Source: Malaya genurostris
Taxonomy: Eukaryota; Arthropoda; Insecta; Diptera; Culicidae
Length of the DNA stretch: 64,000 nt
Direction of reading: 5' to 3'
Assembly (NCBI RefSeq): GCF_030247185.1
Contig: NC_080572.1
Span: 11,363,007 to 11,427,006, forward strand
Shown: positions 46,241 through 58,953 of the stretch, piece after piece
How the letters are laid out: each line of letters opens with the position of its first letter
Numbering within the stretch: the stretch's first letter is position 1
Translations under genes and position numbers: made by a program
Notes under the pieces: model-generated
What the model saw: only the letters and a program-made list of their open reading frames with translations
What the model was told of the DNA's origin: nothing
Database searches by the model: none

Positions 46241-46296
46241 ATAATGAAATCGGTTATGTGCCCATAACACAAAAACGGATTTCAGCCGAATCTGTG

Positions 46297-48213
46297 CCCG
46301 AGTAAAATCGAACATCAAAATGAGAACAAATTGAAATCTGATTATGATAGCAACATCAGATTGAAATCCTAATATGATATCGACTCATTAAATTTTCTAT
46401 TAATAACACATTATGTTATCATTTTGCTGTTTAAAGGCAAAAGTTTTGTGAAACTCAAAAAATGAAAATATTAAAATCAACAACTTAGTAAATCCAATAA
46501 AATTGAGCATATTTCAAATGGCATCACAAAAATACAAAGTTAAGTTTCAATGGAAGAATTATTCCTTCAATCCTATGTTGCCATATACAAAAATGCTTTG
46601 ACATCCTGCAATTGACCGCAACCATAACCGCGAAGAAACGATTTTTCAACATTTTTTCTACTTTTACGCAAATAATGCTCCTTCTTTTTAACCACGAGAA
46701 TATTGGTGTCAAACCACACGTCTGGGAGGCATTAGATAAATTGGCGATCATCGGTACCACGTTTGTCTGAAGCAGGTCAATCTGAATAATGGCTTTGGCA
46801 TTCCCACCTCTTTGATTATCTACCGAAGGAGGAGCTTATTTCAGAATTTGATATGAGAAATATATTAGAGGTCATCGATTTCCTTCGAGATACGTTAAGT
46901 ATCCGATCCTGTAAAAATTTTCGCGTTCAGTTAAAAAAAAAATGTTTAGATATTTGTAATCATACGACGTCGCGAAGTTCATTCCAAAGTTTTTGCAATT
47001 ATTGTTTACGAAGTTCGAACATCGAACATTGAATTTCTCAGATTTCAGAACCTAGAGCTAATTCTTAATAATACTTTAGTGGCTTAGAGGACAAACTGTG
47101 TCGAAGACACTCTTCAAAACAATTCTCATTCCAAGTTATAAATGTTTAGAACTTCATATACTCACTAACGCTAGATACCAAAAGAAGTATTTTATCAATC
47201 ATCTAATAGATCTTGGAACTGTAATACACTTTTCTAAAGAAACCGTCTAACTAAATCTTCACAATTTTGAGTCACAGAACAAATTTTGCATCAAACAATT
47301 GTAAATTATAAGTCTACACAAAAACTAAAAATTTACTGAAGAGATTCTGGTTCTATTTGTGGTCAGAAGCGAGATAATCGTTCATTGTACCAATTAGTCA
47401 AAAAAACAAATTATCTGGGATACCTTATTGCCGGATTCCTAATTCACGTTGTAGAAGACTTCACTGTAAAACGTTCGGTCTTCAGAGCCTCTAAATTCGT
47501 ATTTCAAAGTGATTACATGTGCGAGTTGTGTGGGATCAAGTTGATAACTCAATTTAATGTTATAATGTTTGAATGCTACAGCTTTGAATATGAGAAGGAC
47601 AAAGAGAACATTTTTACACTGTGTTCAAATAGCCCAACTGCTATTCACGGTGGATGCGGGATGGAAGCGACGCAACGAGTTTGCATTGACAGAAACTACC
47701 TGCATACAACTTTGTGAAACAACACTGCTTGTCATATAACCGAACATTTTCCATCTCCATATAGCTAGCATTTACAGTCCATAGCAATCGCAAAAAGTTC
47801 GCATTCCAAATCACCTAAGTTCGAAACCGGATTCTCTCCGCGGTAGTGTGGAAATTGCATGAAATCTTTTTTCTTGCTTGCGACTAATATGGGGATTGTA
47901 TACAATATTTTTTCTTGCTTGCGAGTAATATCGCCTAAATGCATACTATCCCGGACTTTTTATGGTTGTTCTATTTTTAGCTTATGCTCGTGAGGTGTCA
48001 TTTCGAGAAAATCTACATCATATTAGGTTTTCAATGTGCTTTCACTGAGAGCAAAACTAGTTTTCAGTTTGATGTCACACAGCATTTTTTTGCTTTCGAC
48101 TTTGATCTTTTAACCGTTAAAACGACCAAAACGATAGTAAATTAAGTAATCGATATATACGAACAGCACAACATCAAATTAAGTTTTCTTTTTGATCTCA
48201 CACTCTACTCGGG
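46297..48213 (+). mobile_element. 2-bp-TSD TIR element, copy C, complete
   Basis: CCCGAGTAAAATCGAACATC to GATCTCACACTCTACTCGGG, 1,917 bp, TG at 46295-46296 and 48214-48215. Collinear with copies A and B. The longest frame (47385-47717, 110 codons) has several Cys but no recognisable domain. Superfamily unknown: a 2-bp target that is not TA excludes standard Tc1/mariner. Confidence 0.8.
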
Positions 48214-48310
48214 TGGCCGGCCAGTATAGTTGCCTATTCGTTTCCTTCGGGACATCAGGAATTACATTGGCTTCGCGCAATATAAAAACGTGAGTCGCAA
48301 ATAGCGTTAA

Positions 48311-48410
48311 GTTCATTTCTGCTTAGTTGTTCAAATTGAACTGTTTAAGTTTGCACTAAGTAGCTCATTTTGTACTACTTTGCACTGACGAGCCGAAGAC
48401 GACACGTAAA
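48311..48410 (+). ncRNA. Hammerhead-ribozyme-like motif, copy 6
   Basis: CTGCTTAGTTGTTC 5' arm, CACTGACGA core (position 7 may be any base), stem II GCC-GAA-GAC, then GACACGTAAA in place of GAAACGTAAA. Upstream sequence from GGCCAGTATAG matches that before copy 1, so both belong to one larger repeat unit. Confidence 0.5.
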
Positions 48411-51400
48411 GAATAGTAATAGTAATAGATGAACAAACATGAACATTTTGAAAATCTGCCATTTTTATGAAATATTCATAAAAATCTACAGAAATCTGGG
48501 AATTTTGATAAAATCTGTGTTCTGTGACACTGAATCTGTGTGGAGTCTGAAACTGAGGTCTTTCCATGCGGTTTTTTTTAAGCAGATTTCCTAAGTTTCC
48601 AAGGCCTTGGCTATCAACGATAACTTGCCGAGCTCCCGTAACGTTCCGATCACTGGTGATTGAGAAATGAAAACAGCAATATTCTGTGCTGATGGTTTTG
48701 AGTATTGTAATACAAATGAACTTAACAATATAGACTTGATACTACCCAAGACTATTTCCTATACGCGCTGTAACGAAGATCTAAAAATTTAGTTTCATGT
48801 TTCAGAGTCAGATTCCGCCATCAATCTGATTCCGAATATGCTCATCATATAACTTTACTTGTTTATTGATCAACAATCCTTTTTCCATCATCAGGTAAGA
48901 GTTATAGAGTCATACTGCTTTCTTCACCTAACAATTATTTCGCACGGACCAGTTAATTTTGCTGTTGATTATATCTTGCTACTTCTATTTTGTTATATTT
49001 TCTATTCCTCGGCATCGCCGCTTGAAAAAGTCGAAAAGTGAAAAAATTTAGCAGATCTTTCGACATTAAACTGTCAATATTTTATTATTATCTGAGAACA
49101 TATCACAATACAGAATGGTTGGATTTCGTCTATATATTAGGTTTTTAATCGAAACAGAAGATCATTTGCACAGATTGTCTTAAGCCATCGTATCGAATTG
49201 ACAAATTCGCCCCTATGAACCATTGTTTTCAGTACGACATGTAAATAGTGATTTGATTATCTGGGTGATCGCGTAAACTCGAGTTTAACCGTCAGCTGCA
49301 TACATTAATTTCAAGTGTTCGATAGCAACCGGCAGTGAAACTGGATACCAAGCATTTTTCACCCTTCTGTTACGAAATAAACAGATCGAGCACATTATAA
49401 ATCACATTACCCTCTCGCGCTCGATCTGCATCCATGTAAACGTAGCAATCCTTGAACTTGAAAAATCTCCCGCCACGAACAAGTGCCCGTGTCACCATCG
49501 GCAACAACACCATCTGCTGGCAACGCGTATTTGTTTATCGGCTAGCTTAGCAGCAATGTTGAATGGTAAACATAAACCCCCGACAACACACAGCATGCCA
49601 TGCCTGCTCGACATATTAATGATTGGCTTGGCGGGCGCCATTGTCTCGTCAGTCCCGCGCCAATTCAAACACGAGAAACCATCACATTGCCGCATTAGTG
49701 CCTAGTTTAGTGTAACATCTCACAGATCAATTGCCACCAGTCACCACATGCACTGTCTGCTGCATCGCAGTCGGCAATGCCGGGGGCAGTAAACGAACAT
49801 AAATACCACGCATAAATACATAATTCATATAGATTAGGGATCACGCCGCATCATTTGTTTTTTCTTAGCTTTCTTTAAGCTTCTTCTTCACTCATACCAA
49901 AGCGATTGCTTGATGTTCAAATCAAGAAATAGAGGAAAACTAAATACCGTCCACTCCTAATTATAAACTAAAAATGCAAATGCACTCATCTGTATGCACT
50001 TGAACGCACTTGACACCAAGAATGCATAGTTTGTGTTGCCCACCCCGACCCGAAGAAAAACAACACTCGTTTTTTTTCTTCTAACACGCAAGTGCCGCTT
50101 CGTATTGGAATGTCCAATAGGGCCTAGTGCGTCATTCCGGGCGATGTTTGGTAAATATCAGACGAAAAATAAAGATTAAATAATGATTTTTTGTCGAGGG
50201 TTAGAAATCATCACATAACTAAACCCTGCTATTCGAAGCCGTTAACAAACGCATCCTTTTCAAAAAAAAAAAATTTTGTCCATATCTTTCATCAACATCG
50301 GCTTCTCCGGTTTCAAATATCCGTAGAAACCCTCGTACCGAAATGCTATTGGAACGAGAAAAAAATGTTGTTTCGATGGATATATGATGTGGAATATGGG
50401 CGTGGATTGCAGTAGTAGGCGATGGAACAGAAAAAAGCGATGTGAGCTGTTCAACTAGCAGGGAGAAGAAAATCGGCCTGACCGTGTATTCAAATTGTTT
50501 TTAATGAATCTAGGTATTATTTTCATCTATAAACAGATTACGTTAGTGAAACTCAAAACCAACTAAATATACTAAAACTTAAAAAATACATACTTTTCAA
50601 ATCGATTTCATTTATTCCTCATAAGATATGTAACCTCGGTCCTGTAAAAAATCATAAAAAATCTTGCTCAACCCATAAGCCATTAACGACCTACCAGTAA
50701 TTTAAGGAGGCCTCGGATCGACCAAACTAACCATCAGAAGAAGAGCAAGCAACAAACGAAAAGACAAGAACTTTTCAATTTGAACACGTGCATCCAAAAT
50801 GATGGTTTTGGTCAACCGAATGCATCGAGCGAGAGGAAAAATAAAAAATAACAACCCGCAAATGAAAAAGGACCGAAGAACACCACAGAATGTGAGAATA
50901 AGAGTTCCTTTTTCGTTATTCTTATCATGTCTTCTTACTATGTGCCGCCCGCCACGCATGAGGTTCAAGTTTATACATGTTTGTAGTCAAATTGCTGCGG
51001 AACACAGTTGACAGGGTGACTCCGCTAGGATGTAAATGTTGAAATACTTTGAACAAGTTTAACTACAAGTTATATGTTTACTATAAAAAACATTCGACTG
51101 AAATAGAAAAAAAAATATTTGAAAAATCATCAATGTTTGACTAACTGAATTTATTAGAAACTTTACTTATATTTCTGATAATTTTGTTTCCAAACACCTC
51201 GACAAGTGTTTCGAACTCAATAAGATTGAAAACATTAAATCTGCTGAAACTCCAACAGCTTTTCCAACATTTTGTTTCCAAAGATCTTTTTTTAACACAT
51301 TTAGCCTGCGGTAAAAATAACATCACACCCGAATGCAACCTATCGGGGAAGCACCCTGTGTATCGGGTTGCCGGCCACCGGTGGCTTGCTTGGATGGTTT

Positions 51401-54400
51401 CGATTTTCTGTTTTGCTCTTTACAGAGTGCACGTGTTCAATGAAAGTGTGGGAAAATATCTCGAAACTCAGTCACTTGATTTTTTTTCCCTTTATTAATG
51501 TTTTTGCTTCCTTCTCTTTTCTGATAGAACCGCTTTGCATGATAGTTATGCTACGGCACGGCAAGCATAAAAGGGCTCCTGGCCTAGCGGTTACCAACCG
51601 GGATGAAGCAGAAGGACGAAAGAAGCTTGGCAGGGCGAAGGACGATCCGAGTTTGGGTCTATTTAAAGTAAGCAAACATCATAAAAAGAATGATGATGAA
51701 GGAAATGTATAAAATTACCCCATACTGACAACGTCTTTTGGACAAGGATACAGTGCCGGTGGGAGTAGGAAGATTGGAGGAGGTGGAAAAGGTTGCATCT
51801 CGGGCGAGAAATAGGGACACTTGTTCGCTAGCCATGGGAAAGTTATAATTTTTGGGTCTGTTAGAAATTCTATGAACCAGAAAGAAGGATGAAGTGAAAA
51901 GGAATACTGGAAATACTTTCAGATTAGACGTGCGAGTATTGTTTGCTGCTGGAATTTGATCGTATGGAATAGTGATGCGTTTTCGACTCAATGCGAGTGG
52001 CCCTGATGGGTGGATTTGCTGTAATCCATACATGTTAGATTGAAAGATCTGATAATCGTTGCTTTCGATGCTAGCAAATTACGTGTCGTTTCTAACGATT
52101 CCTGAAAACAAAGTGTGACTAAAAGGTTTTCAAGTCCTTCTTCTCGTCCCACGTAAGGAATCTCGGAGGCTGTCCATTATTCAAAACGCTTTTTTGTAAT
52201 GGTAACTGAAATTTTATTCCTGGCTTTTTGTTCCATTTGTTCGTTCCGTTGAACTGTTAGGGCCTATTTCGTGGGATAGTTTGATAGGACAATACCAAAA
52301 GTTTTATTTTTATTTAACAGTTCTCATTTTTTGGAAGATATTGTAGTTGCTGCTGAAGCAGTTTTTGTTTCGCGGTGGACAAAAGCCAAATCGAAAGTAT
52401 TTTTCTGGTATAGAAAAAAAGGGATTCGCATTGTATGACGGGTTGGGTTGGTTCCTTTTGAGAGGGATTTTGGCATCGCTTCCTACATACTGTGATCTGT
52501 GTTAGCCGGACCGGTTGAACAATTGAAAAGTTATAACAATATCATCAACGTGTATAACCTCGGGGTGATTTGGAGGATCGCAGCAATCCGTTGTTCTCTC
52601 GTTCGTTTCTTATTTTTTTTATTCTCCCTTTTTCGGGTGGTGGTAAATAATCGATTTAGCAAAATTTGCTGGGCGAATAATAGGCCATGCGATCTTTTCA
52701 AACCTTGGCCCGGCCGACTGCTGACGAGAACATGCTGGTTGCCGTTGGTGAGAGAATCGTACAAATTTTCGCACGTGTTCGACGTTGAATAGTCGGATTT
52801 CGTCGGGGCTGATCCAATGGGCTGATTGTATCTCTTAGGGACAATTATGTGATCGCTATACAATTTCGGTTCCATTTTTATTCAATGTGATTTCGTGTGT
52901 TCTGTCTGTGTACTCAGTGATGGTCAGCTGGACTGTTTTTTTTTTCATTTATTTGCGATAGCATTGTGAAACGTTCGTTTTTTTTAATTCGACTATAATG
53001 GATCTAGAGATTCGATCAACATGGTAATGGTAAATGTTTGCGAAGTTCTTTACTTGGAGTATTGAATGTTTTGTGACATTATTTATTACTTTTTTTATAT
53101 TACATCAGAAAAGGGAATGAGACACGCTTAGATTTTTTTAGATTGACTGTTAGCGGTAAGAAGTCGTAAAAAATGATTTTCATTTTTTTTTCAAATGAAG
53201 TTAGGTTATGTAATTATTCGACCATTTTTAGGTTGCAGGCTTTATTAAACAAAAAGTTCGAGGCCATTTATTATTTATTATTTACTTGACTGTGCATTAT
53301 TTTGTAATATCGATATAGTGTTTCTGTTTTCTGTAGTGTACAGTTTTCTGAGATAGAACGGGAAAAATCAAAATGATTTGGGATCAATATGGTTCTGGGA
53401 TTTTCAATTTTGCTTAACCTTCAAGCGAAAATGACTCAACTGTCAGCAGTATAGGAACACTAGTTATGTAACTACCTAGTACACAATCGACTGCGAAATC
53501 TGTTAAAATAGAGGATAAATTCTTGAAACAGAATGTATTAGCAAAACTTGACTAAACTTATCTAAAAGGAGACAAAATACCTTCGTCATTATTAGAATTT
53601 GGTGTTATCAAACAATCTTGAAATTAATTCAGATTTTTATTCATTATAATTTAATCCAATTGTGAGTTTAACATAGTGAGTTTCATTTCGGTAGTTGATT
53701 GTTAAACACTACAGATTTTGCTTTGATTTTATATAATCAACTAGAGTTGAATTCCATCTCAATTTCATTCTAGCAATATGAATAGATAAGTTTCCATTTA
53801 ACTTAAGGAACGTGTCACTTCAGCCGATCAGTACTAATTTCAGAATCTGCTTTCTGAATAAGATGCTTTGCTGCACAGTCTCTAACTATGTTAGTTATTA
53901 TTGATAATATTGGCTACTTAAATGTTCCAGGTAAATTTAACTACTTTAACGTTTAACAAGACAAAAATGAATATAGAAGCATAAAACGAATTAGAAATCT
54001 TGAGATTCTCTAGAGATAATTGATGACAAAAACATATTATCTTGACACAATACATTGCGAAAAAAGTTACTTACTCGTTCAAAAAGACCGTATTCAATCA
54101 TAAGCGATCAAAAGAATATTAAGCTGTTCATCTATAACTGTTCGAGTCAACAGAACAAAATAAAACTATCGCAACAATTAGCGTCGCTTGCTATCTTAGA
54201 CTGATTTCACTCAGCAAGTGGTGATCAAAGCAACCGTTGACTGTTGCGACGGCAGAAATCAACACGTGCGCAGTTGGGATTTCATTCGGGGTCCGGACCG
54301 CACAATGCGTGCGGTCAAGCAGCGGCAGCCGACAAAGCAGAAAATGCAGAAATTTATTCTGACACACCCCCAATTTTCATTATTAGAAACTCGACGAAAA

Positions 54401-56200
54401 TGTGGTTTTAGCTAATTTCGGGTAAACCCGACTGTAAGCCGATAACCATTCGTAGGCGTTACGGGTTGCAGGTCTGGGTGTCAGGTGAAAGATTTTCGCA
54501 TTGGTGGCGGAGCAGCATCAAAAGGAAACGATCAATCGCGGCCCGTTTCATGGATGGATCGGTTTCACAAAAAGTCAGAAGGCGTTTGAAAGGGCGGTCC
54601 CGGATCATAATGCAAGGAGCATTTCCTGAAACAATCAAGGGAGTAGTTTTTTTTTCGTATTGAGTACCCGATGGGTAGTTTTAATGGTCTTGAGGGCGTT
54701 GAAAATCGTATTGGTGTTATTGAGTTCTTAGTAATTTATCCCTACCAAATGTTGCTATCGGGGATCGTTTGGAGTTTAGTGCGGCCTATTTCGATGTTGA
54801 TAGTTTCAATCATTCCGCTTCGTACAAAAAAGTTATATTTATCTACGGAGCGGAAATATCGAATAACAGTTGTAAGATTGTCATCTAATTGAACGTAAAT
54901 AAATAAATAAATAAAAAAATAACAGTTCAATCAAAACTTCGACCAAACAAAGCCTGGAATTCCGACAAACAACTTACGCATTAGCTTATTCGGTAAACCA
55001 GCATTTTGGTTCGGTTTCTTACGAATCAACCATTCAACAGCCTCATTGATACGATTGGAATAATGGTTCAGGAATTCTTAAGATTTGAAAAGCCTAAAAA
55101 GATATACCTCTGAATAGCAGGTTAATTTCGGTTAAGATTTGACGTTTTCCATTAAAACGGCAATGAAAATATTTTCCTCTTTCACGACACGCTTGAAAAG
55201 AACTGCTGATGAGGTGAGGAGTTGGGACAATGGTAGGATCTTTTTTAGGGAACGAAGAACACAAAACAGAAAAAAATCTAACGTGAGAGAGACGATTGGA
55301 AAACTAAATATACTGCTAAAGTCGTGCGCATTTACCCTCAAGCGTATTGCCTTTCAGGGGTGCTTTATCGTCATTCCAGTTTTTTTTCGACAGATTTCAC
55401 CAAGGGGTGTGACCATTACTCTTCGTTTGAGTGTAGTTCGAGCTTTTTCACTCTGGAAGCAAACATGCGAACACATGCGTTGACCCCTCGACTCCGACAC
55501 AATCTCGAAATCTCTCGATGGAGGCAAACTACAAATATCTTCAGTGGGATAGACATAACCGTTTTCCGTGCGGCGCACAAAGTGCATCTACCTGTACGTC
55601 TAGGTTGATCCTTCTTCCGGGGGTTTGTTCTTAAATCCCGATAGCACCACTAACGAAGGTAGCGTCGGCGGCAGTAACAGGTAATTTAGAAGGCTCCGCA
55701 TCGACGGCTGAGATTTATGATTATTCACCTTCTAGACGAAAAAAAAAAAGTTCACTTTAAGGAAAAATGTGTCCGATTCGATTTTCGTTCCTGGCGAAAA
55801 CTGAAACAAAAAAAAAATGCCTAAAATGTCTGCGTTTTGTCGATACAAATCCTCCCGACACGTCACGGGAAGTTTGGAAGTAATTATGCACAGGAAGCTC
55901 TGATAAGTTCTTAAGAAGACGTACCTGCCTAGTTATTTCAAGTGTGGAATTTGAATTGCAAATCAACTCATAAATGAGCTAGTTTGTAAAATATTCTGAT
56001 TAGCATTAGTAAGACGCAAATCACATCCGAGTTTCAGGTTGTCTTCCTAATGTTTTGATCGTAAAAATCAGGTACTTTCATAGGAGTTTGTTTAGGAATT
56101 AAGGACGTTAGAGAACCTGCAAAAGGAATCCAGCGGTTCAGGCTTGAAATAGTAATATCAGGTACTTGGGACAGTATATAGCAATTGAAATATTGATCTT
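48411..56200. other. Long non-coding stretch
   Basis: No transposon ends, domains or structured RNA that I can support. Blocks at 49.26-49.80, 50.70-52.90, 54.18-54.66 and 55.13-55.70 kb are unique and GC-balanced, as expected of regulatory DNA or unseen exons. A single Su(H) motif TGTGGGAA is at 51447-51454 and a TAAA microsatellite at 54896-54916. Confidence 0.35.
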
Positions 56201-56213
56201 ACTTTCCCACGAT

Positions 56214-56507
56214 CTAAAGAAGACAGGTCCTAACGATTGTGAGAATCAGGTACTACTTATTGTTAAATTTCACAAACGTGTAAAGGAAAAAAGAGGAAAA
56301 ATATTCAGGATTAAGGCAATCGTGGCCAAAAATGCTACGTGGATGAGGCGGAGTTCTATATTTTGGAACAAGTTCCCACCACCTGAACTGTTGAATAATT
56401 CAAAGAAAAATTGTCAGGTCGTAAAATCAGGTATCTGAGAATGACTTGAAAGTATCGATACTTGGCGGTTCTATGCAGCCAAATACTGGAGAACGAAACT
56501 GTGAGAA
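56214..56507. promoter_or_regulatory. Loose cluster of three Su(H) sites
   Basis: TTCCCACG at 56214-56221, TGTGAGAA at 56248-56255 and TGTGAGAA at 56500-56507; a further CGTGAGAA is at 57357-57364. None is in paired-site geometry. Confidence 0.3.
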
Positions 56508-58558
56508 AACACTCCCCCAAAAATGCAGAATTGTAATTTATGCAAACCTTTTTCTGTCGAGTTACTCAAAATTCACCCTAATCAATTCCCTGACCGTGAA
56601 GTGCGGAACCTGAGCCGAAAACAGACAAGAACAAAAAAAATTGCTAACAGATGAGGAAGTCATTATACATATACGGATGCGACGAAATTGCCAATCCTGA
56701 GTAGGTGACACGTACGCTGTGCCGGGATTCCCTGTCCATGGTTTCGTTCTGGAAAAAGGGTGCGCAATTGCCTACTGCGATCTTGCGTGCGTGATTCCAA
56801 CAACGAAGTCATGCCGGAGGGTTGAAAGTCACTTGCTCACGTAGTTTGGTTCTTTGTAGCTGATTTTGTTGTTATTATTATGTTTGAGATGCTGCAGTAT
56901 TTGGTCAGTTGGAACAACATAAACACTACGCCAGGATTAAAAAAAGACGAAACAAAAACTGGATCCCGGGTCGAACCGGATCTTTAAATTTTCTCTTAAT
57001 TACAACAAGAAACGTGATGCATAATAGGGAACCGGTCAATTATCTCGGTTTTCGATCGGTGGTCGATTCGTTGGGTGTTAGAATTTTAAAACCGGTTTCT
57101 ATGTTCTAATATTTATCAGAAAGGAAATACAACATATACCTATCGTTAGATTCCTGTTTCAAGAATAGAATGGCTATCAGGTGAAATGTCTAACTTTAAG
57201 TCTATATAATCTTGAATATTTGATTACAGGAAACTTCAATTTTGAGAGATCGAAAGTTAATTATGTTCTTAGAATGAGATTGAGCTAATCATCTGAACTG
57301 GTTTAAGAAACCAGTTGCTATCGACTTTATCGTAAACCATTTCCGGGCGGTTCGAGCGTGAGAAAGTTAAACAACTCTGATCCAAGTTTGTCACTGGCAT
57401 AAACAGTTTATGCAATTTTTTATCACCGCTCTTTTCGATGTCACAATCATGGTCTACGTGGTACTACATGACAGGACCTGATAAAACGTGTCCGTATCTA
57501 AAAGTCAATATTAGCCGAGCCCATTCGTCATCCTTAGAATATTTTCTAACAATCGGTTTCGTTCATAGCCGAGTGGAAGCCAAATACGTTGAGTTTGAAA
57601 AAATAAACACTCAATGACTGGAGGCGGAAAAAAATCAAGAGTGTGACAAAAACGGATGGAATGAAAAATACGGAGAAAATTGGCTTCTTACGGTGTGCAA
57701 GAATAGAATGTTTCGTTACACAAAAAACGTCCGGCTTAAACGAAGCTTCGATACGGACGTGTTCGGACTTGTTGAAATTTTTGTAAGACTCTGTCGTTGA
57801 GGAAGGACCAAGGATGTGACTTATTGTTTAACGGACATAAATAATTGTTTTTTTTTTCTATACTCCAAGACCAAGACTGCCCTTTTCCTGGTTATTGACG
57901 AAGTTTGGCGATGTTCATCTAAGTGATTTATTACCACAGTTGTCTATGGAAAAGAGTCTTTAGATATTATTTCCCAAAGAATTTTGGAAGCTGTTGGCAG
58001 TCGTTTGGCTTCCCGGAGAATAGATTAATCGGATTGGTAGTCTGGTCAAGATCCTCTGTTGCTTGGTTATCAGTTGAATTTGGATGTATGTTTTGTGCGG
58101 ATTATGCTTCGAATAGATCTGGTGTGTCCAAGAATTCGGACCAATTTATGACCGATCACGAGGTGGCTTTTCTCATGAGGTAGTTGTTTAAATTTTATCT
58201 GGATGTGAAAGTTAATCAAATCGAAAATAAATTTTTCAGGGGTTAATGAGAATCAGTTTAGACGAATGAATTAATGGGCTAATTTGCAAAGCAAAGTGGT
58301 GTCTCGCTTTCGTTGATAAGTATGGTTTGGACTCAGATCACTTATGCAACTCCAATCTAAATTTTCTACTGTTTGACCAATTTAGTTACTGAGAGAACTT
58401 CGTTCGGTATTATCACCTAATTTCCGGTTCTCTTGGATGTGTTTGGTCAGCTCATTATTCTGTTTGGGACAACTTACAATTGCTGAATGTCATTGTTTTC
58501 GTGTTGACCTCTATCAAATGCTGAAATATTCAACTAAGTGACGCTTTTGATCTGATAT
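56508..58558. other. Non-coding stretch
   Basis: Nothing recognised beyond one Su(H) motif at 57357. Confidence 0.3.
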
Positions 58559-58953
58559 TCACCCCAATTCTGCAATCCGACGGATTTGTGATACGAACGA
58601 ATCTACACTATCGTTCGAGTTCGAATTTGCATTCTTTATTCCGTTCGACTTGTATGATTCGATCGACTCTCGTTCGGGAACACTTGAAATTTCGAACACT
58701 ACTTACACGTTCTTTTTCTTTTCATATTATTCATTTCTTAGTAAACGAAACCGTAACACTTGTATAAACAAATTAGAACGATTCTAAACCGAACAGAAGT
58801 AATACGTACGCAAGTCGATCGAATAATGTTCGAAAATTGAACAACTCGAACGAATGATATTCGAGTTTATACCCAACTCGAACGGAATGCAGAATGGAAA
58901 TTGCGCATTCGATCGGAATATTTCGATTCGATCGACGTACAGAATAGGGGTGA
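58559..58953. mobile_element. MITE of the NDK6-intron family, longer copy
   Basis: Left TCACCCCAATTCTG and right CAGAATAGGGGTGA termini; the interior is rich in TTCGA/TCGAA palindromes and TTCGATTCGATCGA, as at 2411-2583. Confidence 0.6.

Noticed and set aside
47385..47717. Cys-rich 110-codon gene
   Set aside because: Lies inside transposable-element copy C, no conserved zinc-binding spacing, and the frame is broken in copies A and B.
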